Below are positions 44,096-53,313 of a stretch of 64,000 nt of DNA, piece after piece. Source of the DNA: Clostridium gasigenes. Its GTDB lineage: Bacteria; Bacillota; Clostridia; Clostridiales; Clostridiaceae. The DNA is taken from NCBI RefSeq assembly GCF_900104115.1, contig NZ_FNJM01000013.1, forward strand, positions 1 through 64,000, written 5' to 3'. The translations under genes were made by a program, and so were the position numbers. Under the pieces are notes generated by a model. It was not told the DNA's origin and did not search any database. It saw only the letters and a program-made list of their open reading frames with translations. Numbering within the stretch: the first letter of the stretch is position 1; each line of letters starts with the position of its first letter.

Positions 44096-45487
44096 TTATT
44101 TAAGTATTAATTTTTCTTCTTCTTCAAATCTCAAACCATGTTTATTAATCAACATATCTTTCATATCTACCTTTACTTTACCCTCAATACTATCCTCAAA
44201 TTCAATAATATATCCTTCCCTATTTTCTCTTATTAACTCTGGAAATTGATAATTTTTATTATTGTCATCACAAATAAATGTATCATTTGCTACTCTTAAA
44301 ATATCGTTCCTTTCATCACCATCTATATATATTTTTATTTTTCCATCTTTTCTTTCTACATTTGTTATATTTACTTTATTTCCATCTTGAGATATTAACT
44401 CACTAATATATTCAACATTATCTTTTATTTTTTTAGGCGATGATTCTTTTGCTATCCTTTCTTTTTCCATATGCTCTACAAAAAGTTTGTTTTTAACTTC
44501 TGTTTCTTCTTCTGTCATAGTTGGAACTGATACCCATTCACTATTAACTAAAGTACTTTTAACTCCCCCACCGAATACTACAGCTCCATCTTCATTTTTA
44601 TATTCAATAGCTGAGATATTTTTTGCATTTTTAATATCATCATATACTACATCTGGACAACTAAGATATGCTATCTCTCCATCACTCGAAAATGAACCAT
44701 TTCTATAAATTTTATCATCTATCTTTAATAAAATACCTTTACTACCGTCACCCCCTTCAATTTTACAGTTCTCAACCTTTAGGAATGTACCTAAACTAGT
44801 ACCTTCTAGTTCAACTACTTTATATTCTCCATTATTTGATTCCATAGTTACTTCTTTTTTAATATTATTTTTATAAGAATCAGTAAAATCTACATTTAGT
44901 TCTATTGATTGATTGATTTTATAAGTTTCACTAAACATATTTAATTTCACTGTTCCAGCAGATGGAAATCCTTCAATTGAACTCAATTCTATAACTTCAA
45001 CATATTTTTTTTTATCTATGTTATAAGCACTTCCACCTGATCCTACACTAATACCATTTACTGATCCAATCATATGAATAAGACTTGAAGGATTTTTGAA
45101 AATTTCATTTTCAGATTCTACTTTAACACTAATCCTTATAACTCGCTCTGATGCTGCAATATTATCTACTGTGACTTTAATACCATTTTCCTCAACTGAC
45201 TCACCAACATATTTTGTCACTGGCAAATACTTTTCACTAAACCCCATTTTTTGATACATAGAATTTATTATAGGTATATTTTGTGCAACTGCTGGTTGTG
45301 AAATAATCCCTAATGTCATTATAAATGTTAATGATGCTGCTATAGCCAAAGTTTTTCGTTTTTTTCTCTTTCTTCTTATTATTTCTACTCTTAATGTTTT
45401 CTTCATTTTAGCTTTCTTTATATCATTCATTTCTACTTCAATATTTTTATAATCATCTAAATTTATATTTTCAAACTCTTTACTCAT
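44096..45487 (-). CDS. DUF4179-domain membrane protein, probable anti-sigma partner of the ECF sigma factor
   Basis: A 463-aa single-pass protein. The N-terminal cytoplasmic part (about 1-46) is charged and ends in a KKTLRVEIIRRKRKKRK basic run; the transmembrane helix follows at about 47-66. The extracellular part (about 70-463) has a DUF4179-type domain (NIPIINSMYQKMGFSEKYLPVTKYV, GIKVTVDNIAASERVIRISVKVES) and a second beta-rich domain. Such proteins are regularly encoded directly after an ECF sigma factor and are thought to sequester it; that role is inferred here. It follows the sigma gene with a 1-nt gap, with AAGGAGAGG at the junction. Confidence 0.8.
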   Translation of the reverse strand: MSKEFENINLDDYKNIEVEMNDIKKAKMKKTLRVEIIRRKRKKRKTLAIAASLTFIMTLGIISQPAVAQNIPIINSMYQKMGFSEKYLPVTKYVGESVEENGIKVTVDNIAASERVIRISVKVESENEIFKNPSSLIHMIGSVNGISVGSGGSAYNIDKKKYVEVIELSSIEGFPSAGTVKLNMFSETYKINQSIELNVDFTDSYKNNIKKEVTMESNNGEYKVVELEGTSLGTFLKVENCKIEGGDGSKGILLKIDDKIYRNGSFSSDGEIAYLSCPDVVYDDIKNAKNISAIEYKNEDGAVVFGGGVKSTLVNSEWVSVPTMTEEETEVKNKLFVEHMEKERIAKESSPKKIKDNVEYISELISQDGNKVNITNVERKDGKIKIYIDGDERNDILRVANDTFICDDNNKNYQFPELIRENREGYIIEFEDSIEGKVKVDMKDMLINKHGLRFEEEEKLILK

Positions 45488-45488
45488 A

Positions 45489-46028
45489 CTATCCTCTCCT
45501 TTCTAATGCGCATATTAATTTTTTCTTTCCCCGGCTTAACCTATTACTAACTGCTGTTTCACTTATTCCTAGTTCTTTGCTTATTTCATTTACCTTTTGA
45601 TTTTTAAATATTCTTCTAACAATTACGTCTTTACTTTTATTATCTAAATTATTTATTTCTGAATGAATTACATCCATAGCTATGATGTCTTCTACCTCAT
45701 CAGCTACATCTCTAATATTAATGCTAATTTCATCATCTAAACACACATTTTTACTATGCTTTTTTTCTTTCCGAATTATATCTATTGCATGCCTTTTTGT
45801 AATAACTACAAGCCATTTAGGAAACATATTTATATCTCCTTTAAATGATTTAATATTATCCCAAGCTCTTAACATTACATCATTTGTACATTCTTCACTA
45901 AGATCTAAATTATTTAATACACTGTAACTTACCTTTAATACAAGTTGTGAATAATTATCCACTAAATAATCTAAGGCTATCAAGTCCTTTTTCCTAAGCC
46001 TTATAATAAAGTTATCCTTATTAACCAT
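45489..46028 (-). CDS. ECF-type RNA polymerase sigma factor
   Basis: A 179-aa group IV sigma factor. Region 2 is seen at about 10-80 (DYLVDNYSQLVLKVSYSVLNN, ECTNDVMLRAWDNIKSFKGDINMFPKWLVVITKRHAIDIIRK). Region 4 HTH lies at about 125-172 (KSKDVIVRRIFKNQKVNEISKELGISETAVSNRLSRGKKKL). GAGAGGAC precedes ATG 46028. The adjacent DUF4179 membrane protein is the probable anti-sigma factor, so the system may read an envelope signal. The promoter it recognises is not evident in the window. Confidence 0.93.
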   Translation of the reverse strand: MVNKDNFIIRLRKKDLIALDYLVDNYSQLVLKVSYSVLNNLDLSEECTNDVMLRAWDNIKSFKGDINMFPKWLVVITKRHAIDIIRKEKKHSKNVCLDDEISINIRDVADEVEDIIAMDVIHSEINNLDNKSKDVIVRRIFKNQKVNEISKELGISETAVSNRLSRGKKKLICALERRG

Positions 46029-46097
46029 GTCCTCTCTCCCCTTCTCTTTGAAAGTACTTTCATCTATATAAACGTATTTAATGCTCTAATCTCTCTT

Positions 46098-46157
46098 AGG
46101 CATCGTAAAAGAAATAACAGCCAAGTATTCTTGTTTGTTATTTCTTTTACGATGCCT
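46098..46157. repeat. Dispersed palindrome, best-preserved copy
   Basis: AGGCATCGTAAAAGAAATAAC and its complement GTTATTTCTTTTACGATGCCT are perfect 21-bp arms around an 18-nt centre; flanked by TT and TA. This copy defines the family ends, (T)TAGGCATCGTAAAA. Confidence 0.9.
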
Positions 46158-46182
46158 TAATATTTTACTATAAACTAGAAAA

Positions 46183-46208
46183 GACGCCTTATAATATTAT
46201 AAGGCGTC
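46183..46208 (-). terminator. Terminator of gpmI
   Basis: GACGCCTTATAA and TTATAAGGCGTC stem, T4 on the minus strand, only 8 nt after the stop. Confidence 0.85.
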
Positions 46209-46215
46209 CTATTAA

Positions 46216-47754
46216 TTATTTATTTACTACTAAGCTTGTTCCTGTCATTTCTTTTGGAACTTCAAGTCCCATTTCTACTAACATTGTTGGAGCAATATCA
46301 GCAAGTTTTCCGGTTTGCAATGTTTTACCTTCTGTGTGGTTTGAAACCCATACAAATGGTACTGGCTCTGTAGTATGTGCTGTAAATGGCTTTCCTGTTG
46401 AGAAATCTATCATCATTTCAGCATTTCCATGATCAGCAGTTATAAATACTGATCCATCTTTTTCTAATACTTTAGCTACAACTTTTCCAAGACATGTGTC
46501 AACAGTTTCTATTGCTTTAACAGCAGCTTCTATAACACCTGTATGACCTACCATATCTGGGTTAGCAAAGTTTAATATAATCATATCGTACTTATCAGAA
46601 TCTAATCTATTTATTAATTCATCAGTTACTTCAAAAGCACTCATTTCTGGCTTAAGGTCATAAGTTGCAACCTTAGGTGATGCAATTAACGCTCTATCTT
46701 CACCCTTATTTGGCGCTTCAACTCCACCGTTAAAGAAGAAAGTAACATGAGCATATTTTTCAGTTTCTGCTATTCTTAATTGATTTAATCCCTTACTTGC
46801 AACATATTGTCCTAAAGTGTTTTCGAAGCTATTTGGTGTATAAGCAACTGTAACACCTTTTAATGTGCTATCATATTGAGTCATTGTTACAAATGTAAGG
46901 TTTAATTTTTCTCTCTTGAAGCCTTCAAATGTACTATCATTTATAGCTCTAGTTATTTCTCTTGCTCTGTCTGGTCTAAAGTTAAAGAATATTACTGAAT
47001 CTCCAGTCTTTATTGTTGCAACTGGTCTTCCATCTTCTTCTATAACACATGGTAAGATAAATTCATCACTTTTATTATCGTGATATGATTTTTCCATACA
47101 TTCAATAGCATTGTTAGCTGTTTCACCAGTTCCAAGTACCATTGCATTGTAAGCAAGTTCAACTCTTTCCCATCTGTTATCTCTATCCATAGCATAGTAT
47201 CTACCGTTAATAGTAGCAATTTTACCTACACCAATTTCTTGCATATAAGATTCTAAACTCGCTATAAAATCTTTACCAGATCCTGGAGCTACATCTCTAC
47301 CATCCATAAAGCAATGTACAAATACCTTGCTTAGACCAGCATCTTTAGCTAATTTTAATAGACCTTTTAAGTGATCTATATGTGAGTGAACTCCACCATC
47401 TGATAATAAACCCATTAAGTGAAGAGCTGAATTATTTTTCTTAGCACTGTCTACAGCTAAGTTCAATGATTCATTTGTGAAGAATCCACCATCTTTTATT
47501 TCCTTTGTGATTCTTGTTAACTCTTGATATATAACTCTTCCTGCACCTATATTTAAGTGACCTACTTCTGAATTACCCATTTGACCTTCTGGTAATCCAA
47601 CTTCAAGCCCACTTGCTCTTAATTGTGTATGTGGATATTTTGCCATTAATTTATCAAAATTTGGTTTATTTGCTGTTTCAACAGCATTTCCTTCTGATTT
47701 TGGAGCTATTCCAAATCCATCTAGTATCATTAACATTACAGGTTTCTTCGCCAT
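46216..47754 (-). CDS. gpmI: Phosphoglycerate mutase, 2,3-bisphosphoglycerate-independent
   Basis: A 512-aa Mn-dependent enzyme of the alkaline-phosphatase superfamily, converting 3- to 2-phosphoglycerate. Metal/active-site residues: Asp12 (LDGFG), the catalytic Ser62 (GNSEVGHLNIG), VHCFMDGRDVAP, the C-terminal metal site (DMVGHTG, ADHGNAE). The start is ATG 47754, with TTGGAGG upstream; six further residues in the ORF are unsupported. It is transcribed on its own here, outside the cggR-gap operon, with its own terminator. Confidence 0.97.
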   Translation of the reverse strand: MAKKPVMLMILDGFGIAPKSEGNAVETANKPNFDKLMAKYPHTQLRASGLEVGLPEGQMGNSEVGHLNIGAGRVIYQELTRITKEIKDGGFFTNESLNLAVDSAKKNNSALHLMGLLSDGGVHSHIDHLKGLLKLAKDAGLSKVFVHCFMDGRDVAPGSGKDFIASLESYMQEIGVGKIATINGRYYAMDRDNRWERVELAYNAMVLGTGETANNAIECMEKSYHDNKSDEFILPCVIEEDGRPVATIKTGDSVIFFNFRPDRAREITRAINDSTFEGFKREKLNLTFVTMTQYDSTLKGVTVAYTPNSFENTLGQYVASKGLNQLRIAETEKYAHVTFFFNGGVEAPNKGEDRALIASPKVATYDLKPEMSAFEVTDELINRLDSDKYDMIILNFANPDMVGHTGVIEAAVKAIETVDTCLGKVVAKVLEKDGSVFITADHGNAEMMIDFSTGKPFTAHTTEPVPFVWVSNHTEGKTLQTGKLADIAPTMLVEMGLEVPKEMTGTSLVVNK

Positions 47755-47866
47755 AATTTTCCTCCAAGTCATCTATATTTTATTCTTAATAATCTATAGT
47801 ATTTTTTTTATTAATTCTGATTTTATTATACTATAATTATACTTCTTAAACAACTAAGGGCGCTTT

Positions 47867-48520
47867 TTATTTTGCCTTATTTGTCATATTAGCAGGATTT
47901 CTTGTTTGTATCCAAACTGTTCCTGGACCAGAAAATTTACAAATAAAACCTTCACCACCAACTATTGAGCCAAAAAGTCCTGATGCTAATTCTACACTAT
48001 ATTTCATATTACTATCCCATAAAACTAAGTGGTTTGAATCTACTATGTAAACTTCCAAAGGCTCAATTTCTTTTTTATGAATTGCTCCATAAGAACTTAT
48101 AAATAATTCGCCTTTTCCTGAGGCCTCCATTTGTATTAATCCTTCTCCTGAAAACATCCCACTAACTCCACCTGATTTAGTATTTACATCTATTCCTGAA
48201 GTTGAAGCTAAAAAACTTGATTTGCCTAATCTATATTTTTTACTTCCATCCATCTCAACCTTTTCTATATCTCCTAAAAATTGAGGTGCTAACAATAATT
48301 CTCCATTTCCTTTTGCTTTGAATTCTTGAATAAACATTGATTCACCAGAAAACATTCTTCCAAGAGTTTTTCCAAGCCCACCAGTTTTAGCCTTCATTTC
48401 AAAAACATCACTCATTGAAACCATTGCTCCAGCTTCTACAATATATCTTTCACCTGTCTCTGCCTTAATTTTTAATACCTTATTAGTATTTCCGTATAGC
48501 AATTCAAATTTTTCACTCAT
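47867..48520 (-). CDS. AIM24/TIGR00266-family protein
   Basis: A 217-aa beta-rich protein of the TIGR00266 (AIM24-like) family. Features: NTNKVLKIKAETGERYIVEAGAMVSMSDVFEMKAKTGG, GRMFSGESMFIQEFKAKG, and GLFGSIVGGEGFICKFSGPGTVWIQTRNP at the end. It has no signal peptide. Function in bacteria is unknown. GGGGGT precedes ATG 48520. It stands alone between gpmI and the two-component locus. Confidence 0.9.
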   Translation of the reverse strand: MSEKFELLYGNTNKVLKIKAETGERYIVEAGAMVSMSDVFEMKAKTGGLGKTLGRMFSGESMFIQEFKAKGNGELLLAPQFLGDIEKVEMDGSKKYRLGKSSFLASTSGIDVNTKSGGVSGMFSGEGLIQMEASGKGELFISSYGAIHKKEIEPLEVYIVDSNHLVLWDSNMKYSVELASGLFGSIVGGEGFICKFSGPGTVWIQTRNPANMTNKAK

Positions 48521-48622
48521 TTTAAAACCCCCAAAATTTTATTATATACCTATACTACATTTTTTAACTACCCTTGTAAAGAGTTATGTTCTACTACTTT
48601 CAAAATATTATCTAACAGATTC

Positions 48623-48701
48623 TTAAGTATCTTCCAAAAAAATAATAGACCAATTCGCTAGTCTATTTTGCGACTTGATCTATTACTTTTTTAAGTTCCT
48701 T
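48623..48701. repeat. Dispersed palindrome family member, longer variant
   Basis: AAGTATCTTCCAAAAAAATAATAGACC pairs, after an inserted segment carrying TAGTCTATTTTGCGACT, with GATCTATTACTTTTTTAAGTTCCTTA. It directly abuts the stop codon of the histidine kinase gene (48703). Confidence 0.65.
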
Positions 48702-48702
48702 A

Positions 48703-50154
48703 TTAAAAATTTATAATAAATGAAACCTGATTTTTATTTGATTCAATGCTATAATTTATATTTTCATGTTTATCTAATATTGTTTTCACTATATATAAAC
48801 CAAGCCCTGTATTGCCATCTTTTCTATTTCTCGACTTATCTGCTCTATAGAAAGCTTTGAAAATTTCTCCCTTATCTACTTCTTCTATTTCTACCCCTGT
48901 ATTTTTTACCACTAATTTTGAATTACTTAACTCTACAAAAATATTTTCCTTTGAAGGCGAATGTGAAATAGCATTTTTTATTACATTTCCTATAACTTTT
49001 TTTAATAATAATCTATCTCCATCTATCCATATTTCTTCTGTAATTTCTTCTTGTAACTTTAAATTTTTTCTTTCAATAAAGAAATAGTTTTCTCGTAATA
49101 TCTCTTTTAGTAACTTTGAAATATTAATTTTTTCTATATTTAATTTAAAATCATCTTTATCTCTTTTTGAAATATCTAAAAGTTCATTTACTAAAGCCCT
49201 CATTTTTTCAACTACTGCATAGCTTTCCTTTAGATATTTATCTCTATCCTTGTACTTTCCTATATTATAACTCATACCTTCTATTTGACCACTTATTATT
49301 GTTATAGGAGATTTTAATTCATGAGAAATAGTTGCAATAAATTCTCTTCTTTCCTTTTCTATTTCTCTTTCCTTTTCAATCTCTATTTTCAATTTTCTAT
49401 TTACCATATCAAGTTCATTAAAGGTTTTATCAAGTTTTCTATTCATAACATTTAAACTATTTGCAAGCTCTCCAATTTCATCTTTCCCCATTAAAGGTAA
49501 CTTCTTTGTAAAATCTAAAGCAGCCATCTCTTCCGCAGCTTCCTTTATTTTTATTAAAGGATCACTAATTCTTTTAGAATAAAACATTGATATTGTTACT
49601 GCAACTACTACAATTGTTAAAAATGCAAAAGGGAAAAATAATTTCACAATTATCTCTGCCTCATTAATAGCTTTAATAGGTGCATGAGTTAATATAATAC
49701 ATTCTTTATCTATTTGTTTAAAATAAAATTTATTTTCTAATGTTAAATTTTCTATAGGAGTGCCACCTCTTTTTTCATAAAAACTATTTGGCAATCTTTT
49801 TTCACTTGGCACTTTATTATCTAACACTCTTATTATCTTTTTATTCATATCAGTTTTGAAAGTTGAATAAACCCATTCATCATCTGCTGTCATTATATTT
49901 ATCATTAAGTTATTTTGAAAACTAAATTCATCTACAACTGTATTTATATCATCAACAGTATTATTCTCTAATTTATTTATAAATTCACTAATATTTTTAT
50001 TTAATAGGTCAACCTTATAATTATAATAAAGCCTTGGTAGGAAAATTGACATACTTAAATACAATACTGAAAAAGCTATAACTATTACTATAGATGAGAA
50101 TAAAAATGTTTTCTTTTTTATCCCAAGATTATTCCACTTACTTTTTAAGTCCAT
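48703..50154 (-). CDS. Sensor histidine kinase with HAMP domain
   Basis: A 483-aa membrane kinase. TM1 is about 14-37, an extracytoplasmic sensor loop about 38-165, TM2 about 168-190, HAMP about 192-245 (DPLIKIKEAAEEMAALDF). HisKA carries SHELKSPITIISGQ (about 278), and HATPase_c has VIGNVIKNAISHS and NTGLGLYIVKTIL. Its ATG overlaps the end of the response regulator gene by 17 nt, confirming a cognate pair. It probably controls the MacB-like transporter next door. Confidence 0.95.
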   Translation of the reverse strand: MDLKSKWNNLGIKKKTFLFSSIVIVIAFSVLYLSMSIFLPRLYYNYKVDLLNKNISEFINKLENNTVDDINTVVDEFSFQNNLMINIMTADDEWVYSTFKTDMNKKIIRVLDNKVPSEKRLPNSFYEKRGGTPIENLTLENKFYFKQIDKECIILTHAPIKAINEAEIIVKLFFPFAFLTIVVVAVTISMFYSKRISDPLIKIKEAAEEMAALDFTKKLPLMGKDEIGELANSLNVMNRKLDKTFNELDMVNRKLKIEIEKEREIEKERREFIATISHELKSPITIISGQIEGMSYNIGKYKDRDKYLKESYAVVEKMRALVNELLDISKRDKDDFKLNIEKINISKLLKEILRENYFFIERKNLKLQEEITEEIWIDGDRLLLKKVIGNVIKNAISHSPSKENIFVELSNSKLVVKNTGVEIEEVDKGEIFKAFYRADKSRNRKDGNTGLGLYIVKTILDKHENINYSIESNKNQVSFIINF

Positions 50155-50806
50155 AGCCTATCCCCTTTACTGTTTTAATGTACTCACCACCAATTTTCTT
50201 TCTAATATTTTTAATATGAGCATCAATAACTCTAGTATCACCATAATATTCATAGCCCCACACTTTTTCTATTAAAATATCCCTAGAAACTATCATAGGG
50301 CTACTTTGAATAAGTAATTTTAGTATATTAAACTCCTTTAATGTCATTTCAACCTCTTCATTATTCAAGTAAGCTTTGTAAGAGCTTACTTCTAATGTAA
50401 CATTACCATAAGTTAACTCATTCTTTCCCTCTTCTTCTTCTCCTCTACGCCTTAAAACCGCCTCAACTCTTTTTATTAATACATTAAAGGAAAAAGGCTT
50501 TCTAATATAATCATCAACATCTAAATCAAATCCCTTTACCTCATCATCTTCACTACCAAGAGCTGTTAGAAATATAATTCCTATGTTTTTATCTTTATTT
50601 CTTATCATTTTGCATAAAGCATAACCATCTAAATTTGGCATCATTATATCTAAAATAACTAAATCAAAATTAGTCTCTCTAAATTTTTCATAGCCTCCAA
50701 GCCCATCATTAGCACAATGGACCTCATAGTGTTGTGATGATAAAAACTCAACTATAATTTCTTGTATTTGCACATCATCCTCTACCACTAAAATTCTTTT
50801 TGCCAT
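50138..50806 (-). CDS. OmpR-family response regulator
   Basis: A 222-aa regulator with phospho-acceptor Asp53 (LVILDIMMP), the LTALGSEDD and IRKPFS receiver motifs, and a C-terminal winged helix (LLIQSSPMIVSRDILIEKVWGYEYYGDTRVIDAHIKNIRKKIG). AAGGAGGG precedes ATG 50806. It lies directly downstream of the ABC ATPase (gap 15 nt) and overlaps its kinase, making one operon: permease-ATPase-regulator-kinase in the transcription direction. Confidence 0.95.
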   Translation of the reverse strand: MAKRILVVEDDVQIQEIIVEFLSSQHYEVHCANDGLGGYEKFRETNFDLVILDIMMPNLDGYALCKMIRNKDKNIGIIFLTALGSEDDEVKGFDLDVDDYIRKPFSFNVLIKRVEAVLRRRGEEEEGKNELTYGNVTLEVSSYKAYLNNEEVEMTLKEFNILKLLIQSSPMIVSRDILIEKVWGYEYYGDTRVIDAHIKNIRKKIGGEYIKTVKGIGYGLKK

Positions 50807-50821
50807 AAAAAACCCTCCTTA

Positions 50822-51508
50822 CTATTGTTTAATTAATTTTTTATTACCCATAACATATATCTCATCCGCATTTTTAGATAAATCCTTATCATGAGTTACC
50901 ATAATTACTGTTTTTCCATATTTATATACTATATCACGAAAGAGTGCTACTATTTCTTTTGAAGTTTCCTCATCTAAATTTCCAGTGGGCTCATCTGCTA
51001 TAATTATATCATTTTCACAGCTTAATGCCCTAGCTATTGCAACTCTTTGTTGTTGTCCACCACTTAATGTTAAGACATCTTGATGAGCTTGTTCTTCTGT
51101 TAACCCAACTTTTTGTAACATTTCCATAGCGAAAATCTTATTATCCTCTTTCTTAACCCCTTTTATACTCATAGCCGATGTTACATTTTGCACAGCTGTC
51201 ATATAATTTATTAAGTTATATCCCTGAAAAACTATTGATACATATTTATTTCTATAATTCTCTAATCCAATTTCCTTTACAGATTTATTTTTCAATAATA
51301 GACTTCCTTCAGTAGGAGCCTCTAAACCTGAAATTAATGATAAAAATGTTGTTTTTCCTGATCCTGAAGTTCCTACTATTGCATAAAACCTTCCCTTTTT
51401 AAACTCAACATCTATTTTATCTAGTATATTTTTACCTTCTTCATATGCAAATGATAAATTTTCTATTTTTAAAACTATTTCTTCTTTGTTTTTTAATACT
51501 GCTTCCAT
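50822..51508 (-). CDS. ABC transporter ATP-binding protein, MacB/LolD type
   Basis: A 228-aa ATPase of the LolD/MacB group that pairs with FtsX-like permeases. Walker A GTSGSGKTT (about 43-51), Q-loop FQGYNLI, signature LSGGQQQR, Walker B IIIADEPTGNLD, H-loop VTHDKDL. ATG 51508 follows TAGGAGGAG. It is expected to form a complex with the permease encoded just upstream and to export a peptide or to signal envelope stress to the two-component system. Confidence 0.95.
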   Translation of the reverse strand: MEAVLKNKEEIVLKIENLSFAYEEGKNILDKIDVEFKKGRFYAIVGTSGSGKTTFLSLISGLEAPTEGSLLLKNKSVKEIGLENYRNKYVSIVFQGYNLINYMTAVQNVTSAMSIKGVKKEDNKIFAMEMLQKVGLTEEQAHQDVLTLSGGQQQRVAIARALSCENDIIIADEPTGNLDEETSKEIVALFRDIVYKYGKTVIMVTHDKDLSKNADEIYVMGNKKLIKQ

Positions 51509-51529
51509 AAAAACTCCTCCTATGTGATC

Positions 51530-51589
51530 TTTAGCTAAATAACTAGTCACTATTATTAACTTTGACTAATTATTTAGTTTATGATGCCT
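51530..51589. repeat. Dispersed palindrome family member overlapping a stop codon
   Basis: CTAAATAACTAGTCA pairs with TGACTAATTATTTAG; the right end ATGATGCCTAA reads TTAGGCATCAT on the minus strand, and its TAG is the stop codon of the permease gene (51588-51590). Confidence 0.75.
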
Positions 51590-53054
51590 AACTATTTTTG
51601 CTTAATATTTCTTTCGGGTTAACACTCATTATCATTAAAGATGGTATTATTGTTGCAACAATAACTACTAGCATTGCAAGTAATGCCATTTGGAAAAATT
51701 CTGTTGCTGTTATTTTTACATTTAATTCTTCTATCTTTTCTACTTTAGTTTTACTAAAGCCACCACCATTACCTTGTCTTCCTATATTTTGAGGCATTTG
51801 GCCTCCCATTCCTTGGGATTGTTGTTGTGATTCAGTTTGTAATTCATTAGCTAATAATTTATCTGTCGCTACTTTACTAATACTGCTACCAGTAAATGCT
51901 GCAACACTTAATGCAATCACTAAAATTACAAGTACCTCTACTAAAAACTGTCCTATTATCCTTATTCTTTTTTCTCCTAAAGACATTAATATTCCAATTT
52001 CATTTATTCTCTCTTTTATAGATAACATAATTATTAATCCTAAAATCCCTGCTCCAAAAACAGTAACTACAACTAATGTTATTTTTGAGAAAGATGCTAC
52101 ATTTTCTATAGGTGACATCATTTGATCATACTCTCTTGTTCCACCATCTAATACAAATGTCTCAAAATCTATATTTGTCTTTTTTCCCTCTTCAATAAAC
52201 TTATCTACGTTAACAGGATCATCTAAGAAGAATTTAATACTATCTACCTTTCCTGTGTAATCACTACCTTTAATAGTATTAACAAATGTATATGGTGCAT
52301 ATATTTTATTATATGGCATCATTGCTGTATTTCTAAAAGCTGTATCATCCACTGTTGAATTTGTTTTGTAAATTCCAATTATACTTGCCTCAAATTCTAC
52401 ACTTGTTTCTGGATTTTTTAGTTTAATAGTACCTCCAACCGCTAATTTATTATCCTCTGCAAATACTTCTTCTAACATTACAACATTTTTTTCTAAATCA
52501 TTCTCAGTTATTGCACTACCACTTACTACTTCCCCACCACCATTATTAATTTCTGATGCCAAAGAGAAATCATTAATACCCATTAAGGTAATATCGCCTT
52601 TACTAACTGGCGCCTTCATCTTTCCATCTTGACCACCACCTACCTTAGCAGCAGTTGTACTCTCCGTTGTTTCTGATGCTACTGCTATAACTCCATCTCC
52701 TAAATTTGCTCCTGTACTATTTTCTAATGAATATCCTTCGATATTTTCTAAACCTTTTAATTGATCTAAATACTCTATTGGTACTGACGCTCTTGTAATT
52801 CCTTTTCCTCTAGTAGGTTCAGCCGCTGGATCTTGTTGCGCTCTCATTTTTTCCATAGTTTTTTGCATATCCTGCATTAAGGTAACCTCTGCCCCAAGCT
52901 TTTGCCTTGCTAAAACAGCCGCTGCCTTTGTTGCTGATTGTATTCCAAATCCTGATAAAATTACAAGACATACAATTAACATTATAGCAAGTAATATTAT
53001 TCCCTTACTCTTTCTCTTCTTTAAGCTTAATAATCCTCTTAAAATAAAATCCAT
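51588..53054 (-). CDS. FtsX/MacB-like ABC transporter permease
   Basis: A 488-aa permease. TM1 is about 17-36 (GIILLAIMLIVCLVILSGF), then a large extracytoplasmic domain about 40-325 (MacB_PCD type), then three helices: about 328-350 (ITLVVVTVFGAGILGLIIML), about 365-390 (VEVLVILVIALSVAAFTGSSI) and about 455-478. A Gln/Gly/Met-rich linker at about 400-435 (ESQQQSQGMGGQMPQNIG) is unusual for the family and lies between TM3 and TM4. The stop codon is provided by a dispersed palindrome end. The short-spaced RBS is weak (AGGGATTAATTAT). It partners the ATPase downstream. Confidence 0.9.
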   Translation of the reverse strand: MDFILRGLLSLKKRKSKGIILLAIMLIVCLVILSGFGIQSATKAAAVLARQKLGAEVTLMQDMQKTMEKMRAQQDPAAEPTRGKGITRASVPIEYLDQLKGLENIEGYSLENSTGANLGDGVIAVASETTESTTAAKVGGGQDGKMKAPVSKGDITLMGINDFSLASEINNGGGEVVSGSAITENDLEKNVVMLEEVFAEDNKLAVGGTIKLKNPETSVEFEASIIGIYKTNSTVDDTAFRNTAMMPYNKIYAPYTFVNTIKGSDYTGKVDSIKFFLDDPVNVDKFIEEGKKTNIDFETFVLDGGTREYDQMMSPIENVASFSKITLVVVTVFGAGILGLIIMLSIKERINEIGILMSLGEKRIRIIGQFLVEVLVILVIALSVAAFTGSSISKVATDKLLANELQTESQQQSQGMGGQMPQNIGRQGNGGGFSKTKVEKIEELNVKITATEFFQMALLAMLVVIVATIIPSLMIMSVNPKEILSKNS

Positions 53055-53244
53055 ATAATTAATCCCTCCTTATTTCTTTCACCTCTGATACTATAGAAGG
53101 TCTCTTCATTTCATAAGAATTCTAACTGAAGTTTATATGTATTTTTACTATTCTAATCTGTAATAAAATTCATTTTGTACTATATTCGTAAATTGACTTG
53201 TTATTTTTTCAGTTTCCTTAGTTATAACTTCTCAAATAAGGCTA

Positions 53245-53289
53245 AAAAATAATCCATTAGCCAATATTATTGCTAATGGATTATTTTGT
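53245..53289 (-). terminator. Terminator of the hepT-mntA operon
   Basis: AATAATCCATTAGC pairs with GCTAATGGATTATT and is followed on the minus strand by T6, 25 nt after hepT. Confidence 0.8.
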
Positions 53290-53313
53290 TTGTTTTTTAT
53301 TAAGGATTATAAT

